A DNA stretch of 64,000 bases from Elusimicrobiota bacterium (GTDB taxonomy: Bacteria > Elusimicrobiota > Elusimicrobia > FEN-1173): assembly GCA_016706425.1 (NCBI GenBank), contig JADJJR010000001.1, forward strand, positions 1,116,001 to 1,180,000, written 5' to 3'. The translations under genes and the position numbers were made by a program. This document shows, piece by piece, positions 45,331-53,212 of the stretch; the stretch's first letter is position 1, and each line of letters starts with the position of its first letter. A model generated the notes under the pieces. That model was not told the origin of the DNA, ran no database searches, and saw only the letters and a list, made by a program, of their open reading frames with translations.

Positions 45331-45681
45331 ATGAAAAAGGCACTAGCGGGGTTCGTGGTTTTGGGCTTGTTGGCGGGCGCCGGCGCGGCCTTCGCCGAGG
45401 ACGCGGCGAAACTGTACGGCACCAAATGCGCCATGTGCCACGGCAAAGAGGGCAAGGGCAACCCGGGCATGTCCAAGAAATTCGGGGCCGACGCCCTGAA
45501 CTTGTTGGACGAGGCCAGCCTGGCCAAGACCGACGACGCCCTTGTGAAAATAACCTTGGAGGGCGAGGGCAAGCCGGGCCCCAGCGGCGCCAAGCCGATG
45601 CCGGCGTTCAAAGGAAAGATCAAGGACGAGGACGCCAAAGCCCTGGTGGCGTACATCCGTGGTTTGGCCCCGAAGAAATAA
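45331..45681 (+). CDS. Monohaem cytochrome c (class I), copy 1
   Basis: 116 residues. Signal peptide (MKKALAGFVVLGLLAGAGAA cut near AFA-ED), a single haem site CAMCH at about residue 34, and a distal Met in KPMPAFKG. Periplasmic electron shuttle. ATG has GAGGAGG upstream. It lies 25 bp after the AhbD-like gene and is a tandem paralogue of the following gene (both contain EDAAKLYGTKCAMCHGK). It probably belongs to the respiratory operon that ends at 52448. Confidence 0.95.
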   Translation: MKKALAGFVVLGLLAGAGAAFAEDAAKLYGTKCAMCHGKEGKGNPGMSKKFGADALNLLDEASLAKTDDALVKITLEGEGKPGPSGAKPMPAFKGKIKDEDAKALVAYIRGLAPKK

Positions 45682-45697
45682 CCCGAGGAGATCGAAA

Positions 45698-46075
45698 ATG
45701 AAAAATATTGTCCGCGTTGTTTTGGTGTTGGGGTTAATGGGGGCGGCCGGGTCGGCCTTCGCCGAGGACGCCGCCAAACTGTACGGCACGAAATGCGCCA
45801 TGTGCCACGGGAAGAAGGGCGAAGGCAACCCGGTCATGGCCAAGGCCAAGAAAATGGACATCGGCCTTTTTGCCGTGAACGACGAGGCCACCCTGAAGAA
45901 GACCGACGAGGAATTGATCAAGGCGACAATCGACGGGGTGGGAACCGCCATGCCCGCCTACAAAGGCAAAATCGCCGACGCCGAAGTGGCCCCCCTGATC
46001 ACGTACATGCGGTCACTGGCTGCCCCCGCCGCGGAAGCTCCCGCCGTGGAAGCGCCCGTCACGACGCGACAATAG
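45698..46075 (+). CDS. Monohaem cytochrome c (class I), copy 2
   Basis: 125 residues. Signal peptide followed by EDAAKLYGTKCAMCHGKKGEG (one haem) and distal-Met region TAMPAYKG. Paralogue of the upstream gene with the same N-terminal block, and an extra Ala/Pro tail (APAAEAPAVEAPVTT). ATG preceded by CGAGGAG. Tandem duplication with some divergence of the middle part. Confidence 0.95.
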   Translation: MKNIVRVVLVLGLMGAAGSAFAEDAAKLYGTKCAMCHGKKGEGNPVMAKAKKMDIGLFAVNDEATLKKTDEELIKATIDGVGTAMPAYKGKIADAEVAPLITYMRSLAAPAAEAPAVEAPVTTRQ

Positions 46076-46091
46076 ACGCCGGTCCTTCACG

Positions 46092-47981
46092 ATGCCCCCC
46101 CCGCGCCGCCGTTCCCTGTGGACCCTCCCGTGGGTCGGGGCGGCGGTGGCGGGGGCTGTCATTTGCACCCCCGCCCTGCGGGCCGACGACAACGAAACCT
46201 GCCTCGCCTGTCACGGGTCGTCCGACATGGGCGCGCCGGTGGTGGACATGGCCGCCTACGCGAAGTCGATCCACGGGGGAAACCTATGCGTGTCTTGCCA
46301 CACCGACGCCGCCGAGATCCCCCACCCGGAAAAACTGGCCCCCGTCTCCTGCGCCAAATGCCACCGTTTGGAAACCCAGATTTATCTTCAATCCGACCAC
46401 GGCCGGGCCGTGGCCCGGGGCAAAGCGGAAGCCGCCTCCTGCAAGGATTGCCACGGCCACAGCCACACCTTGTTGAACTCACGGAACCCGGCCTCGCCCG
46501 TCAACCGCAAAAACATCCATGACACCTGCGCCGCCTGCCACGGAAAGACCGACGCCCCGGCCAACCAGCGGCTGACCGAGCGCCGACCCGTCGACTCCTA
46601 CGACCACACGGTCCACGGCCTGGCCTTCGCCGCGGGGAAAATAAACGCCGCCGTTTGTTCCGACTGCCATGGCACACACGATCTCCACGGTTCGGCCAAT
46701 CCCGCCAGCCGGGTGAATCGGACCCACATCGCCGCGACTTGCGGCGGCTGTCACCAGAACGTCCTCGCGGTCTACAAAGAAAGCATTCACGGCAGCGCCA
46801 GCGCCCACGGCATCAAAGAGTCCCCGGTGTGCACCGACTGCCACGGGGAGCACACGATCCGGTCGGCCACCGACCCGGCGTCGATGGTTTTCCGCGGGGC
46901 GGTGACCAAAACCTGTTCGGGTTGCCACGAGTCGGAGCGCCTGGCGGCGAAGTTCGGGTTGCCCGCCGGCCGCTTAAAGAGCTTCATGGACACCTACCAC
47001 GGCCTTGCCTCCAAACGGGGGGACATGCGGGTGGCCAACTGCGCCTCCTGCCATGGCTGGCACGACGTCCTGCCCCACACCGACACCCGCTCCGCCATCC
47101 ACCCCAACAATTTGTCGAACACCTGCGGCCGGTGCCACGAAGGGGCCCAAACCAAGCTGATGTCGGGGCGCATCCACGCCAGCGCCAAAGACCGGCCGAA
47201 TCTGTGGATCCTGTTCTTCCGGTGGTTTTACCTCATCATCATTCCCCTGACCATCGGCGGCATGTTGATCCACAACCTTTTGGATTACGTCCGCAAAGCC
47301 CTCGACGGCCCGCCGCCGCTCCACGGGCGGGAATTGACCGCCCTCCGTTTGAATCGGTCCGAGCGTTGGCAACACGGCGTCCTCGCGTTGACGTTCACGG
47401 TCCTGGCCTACAGTGGGTTTGCTCTCGAGTTCCCCGAGGCCTGGTGGGCAAGGTCGTTCCAGTGGTTCGGCGGTGAACCCGCCCGAAAGGCCCTTCACCG
47501 GTGGACGGCTTTGGTCTTCACCCTCACCGGTGTTTGGCACGCGGTCTATATGCTGGGCACACGTCGGGGGCGGTTCCTGTTGCGGGTCAACATGCTGCCG
47601 CGCCTGCGGGATTTGATCGAGCCCATTCATCTGGTCTTATTCAACCTCGGTTTGCGCAAGGCACGGCCGTCGCTGCGTTACCCCAGCTACATCGAGCGGG
47701 CCGAATACTGGGCCCTTCTTTGGGGATCCCTGGTCATGGTCGCGACGGGCGCCCTGCTGGTGTTTAACGACTGGACGTTGAAACATCTGCCGCTCTGGGT
47801 GCCGGAATTGGCCACGATGGTCCACTATTTCGAGGCGATTTTGGCTTGCCTGTCCATTTTGGTTTGGCACGCCTATTGGACGGTGTTCGATCCGTCGATC
47901 TACCCCTTGAATTGGGCGTGGTTGACCGGGCGTTTGCGACGATCAAAGAACAGGACGGAGAATCCCCATGGGAAGAAATAA
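46092..47981 (+). CDS. 11-haem cytochrome c fused to a membrane cytochrome b domain
   Basis: 629 residues. A signal peptide precedes 11 CXXCH motifs (CLACH, CVSCH, CAKCH, CKDCH, CAACH, CSDCH, CGGCH, CTDCH, CSGCH, CASCH, CGRCH). After residue ~370 come four or five hydrophobic helices (FFRWFYLIIIPLTIGGMLIHN, HGVLALTFTVLAYSGFALEF, ALVFTLTGVWHAVYML, WALLWGSLVMVATGALLVF, EAILACLSILVWHAYWTVF) with histidines spaced as in cytochrome b561/di-haem b. So electrons can pass between a membrane b-type centre and periplasmic haems in one polypeptide. Overlaps the next gene by 14 bp. Confidence 0.92.
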   Translation: MPPPRRRSLWTLPWVGAAVAGAVICTPALRADDNETCLACHGSSDMGAPVVDMAAYAKSIHGGNLCVSCHTDAAEIPHPEKLAPVSCAKCHRLETQIYLQSDHGRAVARGKAEAASCKDCHGHSHTLLNSRNPASPVNRKNIHDTCAACHGKTDAPANQRLTERRPVDSYDHTVHGLAFAAGKINAAVCSDCHGTHDLHGSANPASRVNRTHIAATCGGCHQNVLAVYKESIHGSASAHGIKESPVCTDCHGEHTIRSATDPASMVFRGAVTKTCSGCHESERLAAKFGLPAGRLKSFMDTYHGLASKRGDMRVANCASCHGWHDVLPHTDTRSAIHPNNLSNTCGRCHEGAQTKLMSGRIHASAKDRPNLWILFFRWFYLIIIPLTIGGMLIHNLLDYVRKALDGPPPLHGRELTALRLNRSERWQHGVLALTFTVLAYSGFALEFPEAWWARSFQWFGGEPARKALHRWTALVFTLTGVWHAVYMLGTRRGRFLLRVNMLPRLRDLIEPIHLVLFNLGLRKARPSLRYPSYIERAEYWALLWGSLVMVATGALLVFNDWTLKHLPLWVPELATMVHYFEAILACLSILVWHAYWTVFDPSIYPLNWAWLTGRLRRSKNRTENPHGKK

Positions 47982-48858
47982 TTATTGGGCGTTGCTGGCG
48001 CTGGGCGGGGCGGTTGCGGCGCGGGCCCAGTTCGCGGGACCCTCGACCTGCGCCGAGTGCCACCCCCAGGAATTCCAGGATTGGAAACCGTCGATCCACG
48101 CCCGCGCCTACACGTCGGAGACCTTTCAGAAATCCTGGAAAGAGAACGGTTCCAAGCCCGAATGCCTCAAGTGCCACACCACCGGGTGGACCGCGGGGAA
48201 AAAATTCGCCCACGAGGGCGTGACCTGCGAATCCTGCCACGGGGCCATGGCGGAGGCGCACCCCGGGGACAAAATGCCCATCCCCGTTGCATCGGACATG
48301 TGCCGGTCCTGCCACAAATCCTCCCACACGGAATGGAAACTGAGCAAGCACGCGCAGAAGAACATCCGTTGTTTCGACTGTCATAAAGCGCACGGCCAGG
48401 GCCTGCGGGCGGGCGGTGGCGACGCGTTGTGCGGCTCCTGTCACGCCACCAAGCTAAAAGATTTCGCCCACGCCACCCATCACCGGGCGGGTCTCCAATG
48501 CAACACCTGCCACTTTCCGGCCTCCGCCCAAGGTCCCGATGCCATCATGGGCACCGGGGCCCCGGGCCACAACCTCTCCGTCGGAGCGCAGGTCTGTTCC
48601 CGATGCCACGAAGAGACGGTCCACAAAAGCGCACAGCTGTCGGAGTTGCGCGAGCGGGTGAGCGAAACCCAAAAGCACATGGCCGTGGCGGGCGTCACCA
48701 GCGTGTTTGATTTGAACGAGAAAGTGAAGGAATTGGAATGGCGCCTTGATCGGGCGCGGAACAGCGCGTGGTTGGTCGCTCTCCTGGGTCTTTTGGCGGG
48801 GCTGGCCCTCGGCTGGTTGGCCGGGTGGGTGGCTCTTCGGGCGCGGCCGAAAAAATGA
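47968..48858 (+). CDS. Octahaem cytochrome c with C-terminal membrane anchor
   Basis: 296 residues. N-terminal signal-like segment, eight CXXCH motifs (CAECH, CLKCH, CESCH, CRSCH, CFDCH, CGSCH, CNTCH, CSRCH), then a coiled-coil-like stretch (LRERVSETQKHMAVAG, NEKVKELEWRLD) and a final helix (WLVALLGLLAGLALGWLAGWVAL). No CXXCK or other active-site haem typical of nitrite or hydroxylamine enzymes was seen, so it is likely an electron carrier. Stop overlaps the start of the ferredoxin gene (ATGA). Confidence 0.92.
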   Translation: MGRNNYWALLALGGAVAARAQFAGPSTCAECHPQEFQDWKPSIHARAYTSETFQKSWKENGSKPECLKCHTTGWTAGKKFAHEGVTCESCHGAMAEAHPGDKMPIPVASDMCRSCHKSSHTEWKLSKHAQKNIRCFDCHKAHGQGLRAGGGDALCGSCHATKLKDFAHATHHRAGLQCNTCHFPASAQGPDAIMGTGAPGHNLSVGAQVCSRCHEETVHKSAQLSELRERVSETQKHMAVAGVTSVFDLNEKVKELEWRLDRARNSAWLVALLGLLAGLALGWLAGWVALRARPKK

Positions 48859-49748
48859 GCGACGGCGTCACGCGGCGCGGTCTGTTCAAGGGGGCCCTGG
48901 GGGCTTTGGCGGCCACGGTGTTGCCGCGCTCCCTGGCGCGGGCGTCGGGGGCCCCGTCGAAAGCCGGCGCCGCCGCGGTGTTGGTGGACATCACCCGTTG
49001 CATCGGTTGCCGGGCCTGCATGCGCGGTTGTCAACGGGCCAACGATTTGAACGCGCCCCAGGAATTGATGGACATGGAGCATTTGTCCACGCGGCTCGAA
49101 CCCTCGTTCCTCCAATGGACGGTGGTCAATCGGGAGGGCGGCGGCGACGCCCCGACCCGACAGGTGAAACGGCAATGCATGCACTGTCTCGAGCCGGCCT
49201 GCGTTTCCGTCTGCCCCGTGGCCGCCCTGGACCAAACCGACCAGGGCCCGGTGATTTACCGGGAAAGCCGATGCATCGGCTGTCGCTATTGCATGATCGC
49301 CTGCCCCTTTGAAGTCCCCCGGTTCGAATGGAACAACGGCCTGACTCCCGTCATCGGCAAATGCCAGTTTTGCGCCCAACAACGGCTCTTCAAGGGTTTG
49401 CCGCCGGGGTGCGTCGAGGCCTGCCCCACCGGGGCCCTGAAGTTCGGCCGTCGTGACGATCTTTTGTTCGAAGCAAAGTCCCGGCTGCGGTCCCGTCCGG
49501 ACGTCTATGTCGACCACGTTTACGGAGAAGAGGAGGTGGGCGGCACGTCCTGGATGTACATTTCCGACGTGCCTTTTGAAAAACTGGGTTTCAAGCAACA
49601 TTTGCCGAAGCGGCCCTTGCCCACCTTAACCTGGGACGTCGTCAGTTGGATTCCGGGCATCGTGGCCGTGCTGGCCTCCCTGTTCGGCGTTCTGGCGTTC
49701 AGCCTCTCGCGCAAGAATCCCCACGGGACGCCGGAGGACAAGTCGTGA
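48855..49748 (+). CDS. Tat-exported four-cluster ferredoxin subunit (HybA/DmsB-like) with C-terminal anchor
   Basis: 297 residues. TRRGLFKG is a twin-arginine signal followed by a hydrophobic run. Four [4Fe-4S] sites are complete: CIGCRACMRGC, CMHCLEPACVSVCP, CIGCRYCMIACP, and CQFC..CVEACP. A C-terminal helix (SWIPGIVAVLASLFGVLAFSL) anchors it to the membrane as in HybA. It should carry electrons between the NrfD subunit and the haem proteins. Start overlaps the preceding stop. Confidence 0.94.
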   Translation: MSDGVTRRGLFKGALGALAATVLPRSLARASGAPSKAGAAAVLVDITRCIGCRACMRGCQRANDLNAPQELMDMEHLSTRLEPSFLQWTVVNREGGGDAPTRQVKRQCMHCLEPACVSVCPVAALDQTDQGPVIYRESRCIGCRYCMIACPFEVPRFEWNNGLTPVIGKCQFCAQQRLFKGLPPGCVEACPTGALKFGRRDDLLFEAKSRLRSRPDVYVDHVYGEEEVGGTSWMYISDVPFEKLGFKQHLPKRPLPTLTWDVVSWIPGIVAVLASLFGVLAFSLSRKNPHGTPEDKS

Positions 49749-50962
49749 TGGGGTGGCTTTTTTTGGCGGTCGTCACCGGGGTGTTGGCTTGGTGGACCGT
49801 GACCGCGGGGCTCCATCGCACCCCCGGCTGGGCGGGGCGCGGCGCCTTGGGGGCCCTCGCGGCGCTATGGGTCGTGACCGCCGGGGTGATGGTCCTGCGT
49901 TTCTCGGGGGGCATGGGGGCCATGACGAACATGTCGGACACATACCCCTGGGGGGTCTGGGTGGGCTTTTTGCAGGCGGGGGTGGCGTTGTCCGGCGGCG
50001 GTTTCGTGATGGCGGCCACCGTCCATATTTTCCACATTCGACGGTTCGAGCCCATCCTGCGACCGGTGGTGCTGTTGGCCTTCCTGGGCTACAGTTTCGT
50101 GGCCATGACGTTGTTCATCGAGGTGGGGCGCCCCTACAACCTCTGGCACCCCCTCGCCATGTGGCAGCACCATTCCATCATGTTTGAAGTGGCCTGGTGC
50201 GTCACGCTATATTTGACGGTCCTCGCTGTCGAATTCAGCCCCGCCGTGTTGGAGAGGCTGGGCCTCACAAAGGCGGTGGAATTTCTGCACCGGGCGGCCA
50301 TTCCCATCGTGATTGTCGGGGTGATCCTGTCCACGCTGCACCAATCGTCCATGGGGTCGATGTTCCTGATCGTCCCTCAAAAAATCCATCCGCTTTGGTA
50401 TTCCACCCTCCTGCCCGTTTTCTTTTTGATTTCGTCTGTGGCCGTGGGGCTTTGCGTGACGGTGGTGGCGTCGTTTTATTCCGCGCGCCTTTTTGGGAAA
50501 ACGCTGGACCGCTGGTTGCTGGCCGATTTGGCGCGCGCGGCCTCGTGGATTTTGTTTTTGTACGGTGTTGTCCGGGTGGTGGACGTGTCCGCCCGGGGCG
50601 CCTGGGGCCGGTTGTTGGATCCCGCCTGGCTCGGCGCGGTCTTCTTTTTGGAAGTGGGAGCCGGGGTGTTCCTGCCGGCGGTTCTGTTGTCGCGGCACTC
50701 CGTTCGGGAACGTCCGCGCCGTTTGGTGTTGTCCTGCCTTCCGGCCCTGGCGGGGGTGGTGCTCAACCGTTTGACGGTCAGTTGGCTGTCCATGGTGCCT
50801 TACACGGGCCCCGGCTACACGCCCCATTGGATGGAATTGGCCGTTTCCATTTCGTTGTTCACGTTGGTCGTCGTCCTTTTCGGTCTGGCGGTGAAATTTC
50901 TGCCGGTGTTCCCGGTGGAAGAAAAATTGGGAGAGGTCCATGGCGGAAAAACGGTTTCCTGA
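49748..50962 (+). CDS. NrfD/HybB-type quinone-reactive membrane subunit
   Basis: 404 residues with about ten hydrophobic helices, including family-typical SDTYPWGVWVGF and the block LHQSSMGSMFLIVP. NrfD proteins bind quinone/quinol and pass electrons to the adjoining ferredoxin. ATG overlaps the stop of the ferredoxin gene; a GTG one codon upstream is a minor alternative. The 3' end overlaps the next gene by 23 bp. With 48855 it forms the quinone module of the operon. Confidence 0.93.
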   Translation: MGWLFLAVVTGVLAWWTVTAGLHRTPGWAGRGALGALAALWVVTAGVMVLRFSGGMGAMTNMSDTYPWGVWVGFLQAGVALSGGGFVMAATVHIFHIRRFEPILRPVVLLAFLGYSFVAMTLFIEVGRPYNLWHPLAMWQHHSIMFEVAWCVTLYLTVLAVEFSPAVLERLGLTKAVEFLHRAAIPIVIVGVILSTLHQSSMGSMFLIVPQKIHPLWYSTLLPVFFLISSVAVGLCVTVVASFYSARLFGKTLDRWLLADLARAASWILFLYGVVRVVDVSARGAWGRLLDPAWLGAVFFLEVGAGVFLPAVLLSRHSVRERPRRLVLSCLPALAGVVLNRLTVSWLSMVPYTGPGYTPHWMELAVSISLFTLVVVLFGLAVKFLPVFPVEEKLGEVHGGKTVS

Positions 50963-52448
50963 CCACTTTTACAATTGGATTTCGGTCGGTGGGGCGTTCC
51001 TCGCGGTCGCCACCTTCGTGATCATCGCGCTGTTGGTTCTGGTGGACGCCTTCGTCCATCCCGGCACGATGTACCTCGGCATACTGACCTACATGATTCT
51101 GCCGGGTTTCCTGGTCCTGGGGCTCGTCATGATCGCCCTGGGCGGTTTTTGGGAGCGCCGCCGCCGGGCTCAGGGGCGCGGGGCCAGCCTGCCGCCCGTG
51201 CTCAACTTGGACCTGCGCGATCCCAAACACCGCCGCGCCGCTTTCGTTTTCGTCACGGGCACGGCGATCTTTCTGGTCGCTTCGAGCCTGGGGACCTATC
51301 AGGCTTACCACATTTCCGAATCGACGAAGTTTTGCGGCACACTTTGCCACAAGGTGATGGAACCCGAACACACGGCCTATCTGCGGTCCGCCCACGCGCG
51401 GGTGGGGTGCGTGGCCTGCCACATCGGCCCCGGCGCGGGTTGGTTTGTGAAATCAAAAATGTCCGGGGCCTATCAAGTTTATTCGACAGCTTTTAACAAA
51501 TACAGCCGGCCCATTGAGACGCCCATCAAAAATCTTCGCCCGGCGCGGGAGACCTGCTTGCAATGCCATTGGCCGGAAAAGTTTTTCGGCGAAAGAAAAC
51601 ACGTCAACCCGCATTTTCTGGCGGACGAAGAGAACACCCCGTACCCGATCACCCTTTTGGTGGACGTTGGCGGCACGCGGGGACCCGGCGGGGGGCACGG
51701 CATTCATTGGCACATGATGATCGAAAACAAAGTGGAATACATTGCCCGCGACCACGCCCGGCAGGACATCGCCTGGGTGCGCGTGACGGGGTCGGATGGG
51801 AAAATTCACGAATACCGGGCGACCGAAAATCCGTTGACGGACGCCGAGCGGGCCGGGGCCGAGGTCCGGACCATGGACTGCATTGACTGCCACAACCGCC
51901 CCAGCCACAACTACCGACCGCCGGCCGTAGAAGTCAACCGGGCCATGGCCCAAGGGTTGATCGCGACCGACCTGCCTTTCATCAAGCGGGAGGCCGTCAA
52001 GGCCCTCGACCAGGAATACGTCGACCGGCGCGTCGCACAGGAAGCCATCGCGACGGGGCTGCGGAAGTTCTACGCGGAGAATTTCCCGGCTCTCGCGAAG
52101 GACCGGGCCGCGGATATCGAAAAGGCCGTCGCGGCCGTGGGTGAAATATACCGCAACAACTTTTTCCCCGAAATGAAGGTCACCTGGCGCAAATACCCCG
52201 AAAACATCGGCCACTCTTTGTCCGTCGGGTGTTTCCGTTGTCACGGCTCGTCCCTGGCCACGTCGGAGGGGAAAACCATCACCAAGGATTGCTCCTCCTG
52301 CCACATGATCATGGCCCAGGGCAACGAACCCAAATCCGGCATGGTTTCGGTCAAAGGACTGACGTTCCGTCACCCGGTCGACATTGGGGGTATGGAAACC
52401 GACGGAAATTGCGCCGCCTGCCACCAGGGGGGCGCCGAACTTTATTGA
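50940..52448 (+). CDS. NapC/NirT-like heptahaem cytochrome c
   Basis: 502 residues. Two N-terminal hydrophobic segments (residues ~12-38 and ~45-68) plus one more near 103-125, then seven haem sites: an atypical first one, CGTLCH (C-X3-C-H), followed by CVACH, CLQCH, CIDCH, CFRCH, CSSCH and CAACH. NapC/NrfH-type proteins take electrons from the quinol pool and deliver them to periplasmic reductases. Last gene of the operon; a terminator-like hairpin lies at 52481-52522. Confidence 0.93.
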   Translation: MAEKRFPDHFYNWISVGGAFLAVATFVIIALLVLVDAFVHPGTMYLGILTYMILPGFLVLGLVMIALGGFWERRRRAQGRGASLPPVLNLDLRDPKHRRAAFVFVTGTAIFLVASSLGTYQAYHISESTKFCGTLCHKVMEPEHTAYLRSAHARVGCVACHIGPGAGWFVKSKMSGAYQVYSTAFNKYSRPIETPIKNLRPARETCLQCHWPEKFFGERKHVNPHFLADEENTPYPITLLVDVGGTRGPGGGHGIHWHMMIENKVEYIARDHARQDIAWVRVTGSDGKIHEYRATENPLTDAERAGAEVRTMDCIDCHNRPSHNYRPPAVEVNRAMAQGLIATDLPFIKREAVKALDQEYVDRRVAQEAIATGLRKFYAENFPALAKDRAADIEKAVAAVGEIYRNNFFPEMKVTWRKYPENIGHSLSVGCFRCHGSSLATSEGKTITKDCSSCHMIMAQGNEPKSGMVSVKGLTFRHPVDIGGMETDGNCAACHQGGAELY

Positions 52449-52480
52449 TCGCCGCGGCGGTCTGTGGGCCGTCGTTGGGC

Positions 52481-52522
52481 AAAACCCCGCCCGTCGCTGT
52501 GGATCTCGTCGGGGGGTTTTTT
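52481..52522 (+). terminator. Likely rho-independent terminator after cytochrome operon
   Basis: AAAACCCC (52481-52488) pairs with GGGGTTTT (52513-52520), with a 24-nt loop and TTTTTT ending at 52522. Loop is long, so medium strength. Confidence 0.55.
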
Positions 52523-52564
52523 GCAGGTTCCCCCGAAAGACATCCTCAACCCTTCGATTTTGGC

Positions 52565-52570
52565 TAAAAT
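52565..52570 (+). promoter_or_regulatory. -10 candidate before tRNA-like segment
   Basis: TAAAAT at 52565-52570, eight bases before the tRNA-like sequence at 52578. No strong -35 was seen. Confidence 0.4.
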
Positions 52571-52577
52571 CTGCGTT

Positions 52578-52717
52578 CAGGGCCCGTGGCTCAGTTGTGA
52601 CCGAGGCGAGGGGCCGAGGAAATGGTTGGAGGCTGACCGCGTTAGCGGAAATGCCGCGTGGGAGCGGCCGTTAGGCCGGAAACCAGATAGAGCAAGGGCG
52701 AAGGGGTTTGGATTTCA
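52578..52717 (+). other. Partial tRNA-Arg-like duplicate with G+C-rich insert
   Basis: 52578-52595 (GGGCCCGTGGCTCAGTTG) repeats the first 18 bases of the intact tRNA-Arg(TCT) at 52718 with one change, and the flanking TTCA is also repeated. After about 88 bp of unrelated G+C-rich sequence with small hairpins (CCGCGTTAGCGG, GGCCGTTAGGCC), GATAGAGCA (52686-52694) again resembles the tRNA D-arm. No anticodon or T-arm follows. It looks like a tRNA remnant with an insertion; a structured RNA is not excluded. Not RNase P RNA or tmRNA by its sequence marks. Confidence 0.45.
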
Positions 52718-52791
<74 letters not shown>

Positions 52792-52809
52792 CATTCGGGA
52801 GGTGGTGTT

Positions 52810-53208
52810 ATGGAAGCAATCGTTAAAATCATAGGGGGACTTGCCCTGGCTTTTTTGGGCCTGGGTTACCTTTACCGTCCCGCCGTGGTGTTGCGACTCC
52901 ACGCCGTCGGTCGCCATTTCTTTTTCAACGACGCCCATCTCCTGAATTTCCGGCGCGCGCGCGGCGTGATTTTCTTCACTTTTGGAGCGGTGCTCCTGTA
53001 TTCCGGTTTCCTGAACCTGCAACCGGTGTCCACCGCCAAGCCGACGGCCGCTCTGCGGGAGGGTTACCGGGCGTACCACGAGCGACGGTTCAAAGACGCC
53101 GTCGACGTGGCCACCACCTACCTCACCATCGATCCGTCCAACCCCCACGCGGATTTCCTTTTGCGCCAGGCCCGCTTGGCGGCCAAACGCGCCGGACAAA
53201 CCCGCTGA
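52810..53208 (+). CDS. Small membrane protein with a TPR-like segment
   Basis: 132 residues, ATG. Two hydrophobic helices (IVKIIGGLALAFLGLGYLYRP and GVIFFTFGAVLLYSGFL) and then a tetratricopeptide-like pair (REGYRAYHERRFKDAVDVATTYLTIDPSNPHADFLL). No named family recognised. A short protein with a soluble C-terminal repeat could act as a membrane adapter. It begins 18 bp after tRNA-Arg and precedes pmbA by 4 bp, so it may be co-transcribed. Confidence 0.75.
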   Translation: MEAIVKIIGGLALAFLGLGYLYRPAVVLRLHAVGRHFFFNDAHLLNFRRARGVIFFTFGAVLLYSGFLNLQPVSTAKPTAALREGYRAYHERRFKDAVDVATTYLTIDPSNPHADFLLRQARLAAKRAGQTR

Positions 53209-53212
53209 CCCC

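Noticed and set aside
52578..52717. RNase P RNA, tmRNA or cobalamin riboswitch
   Set aside because: None of the characteristic conserved blocks of those RNAs is present; the tRNA 5' end match explains part of it.
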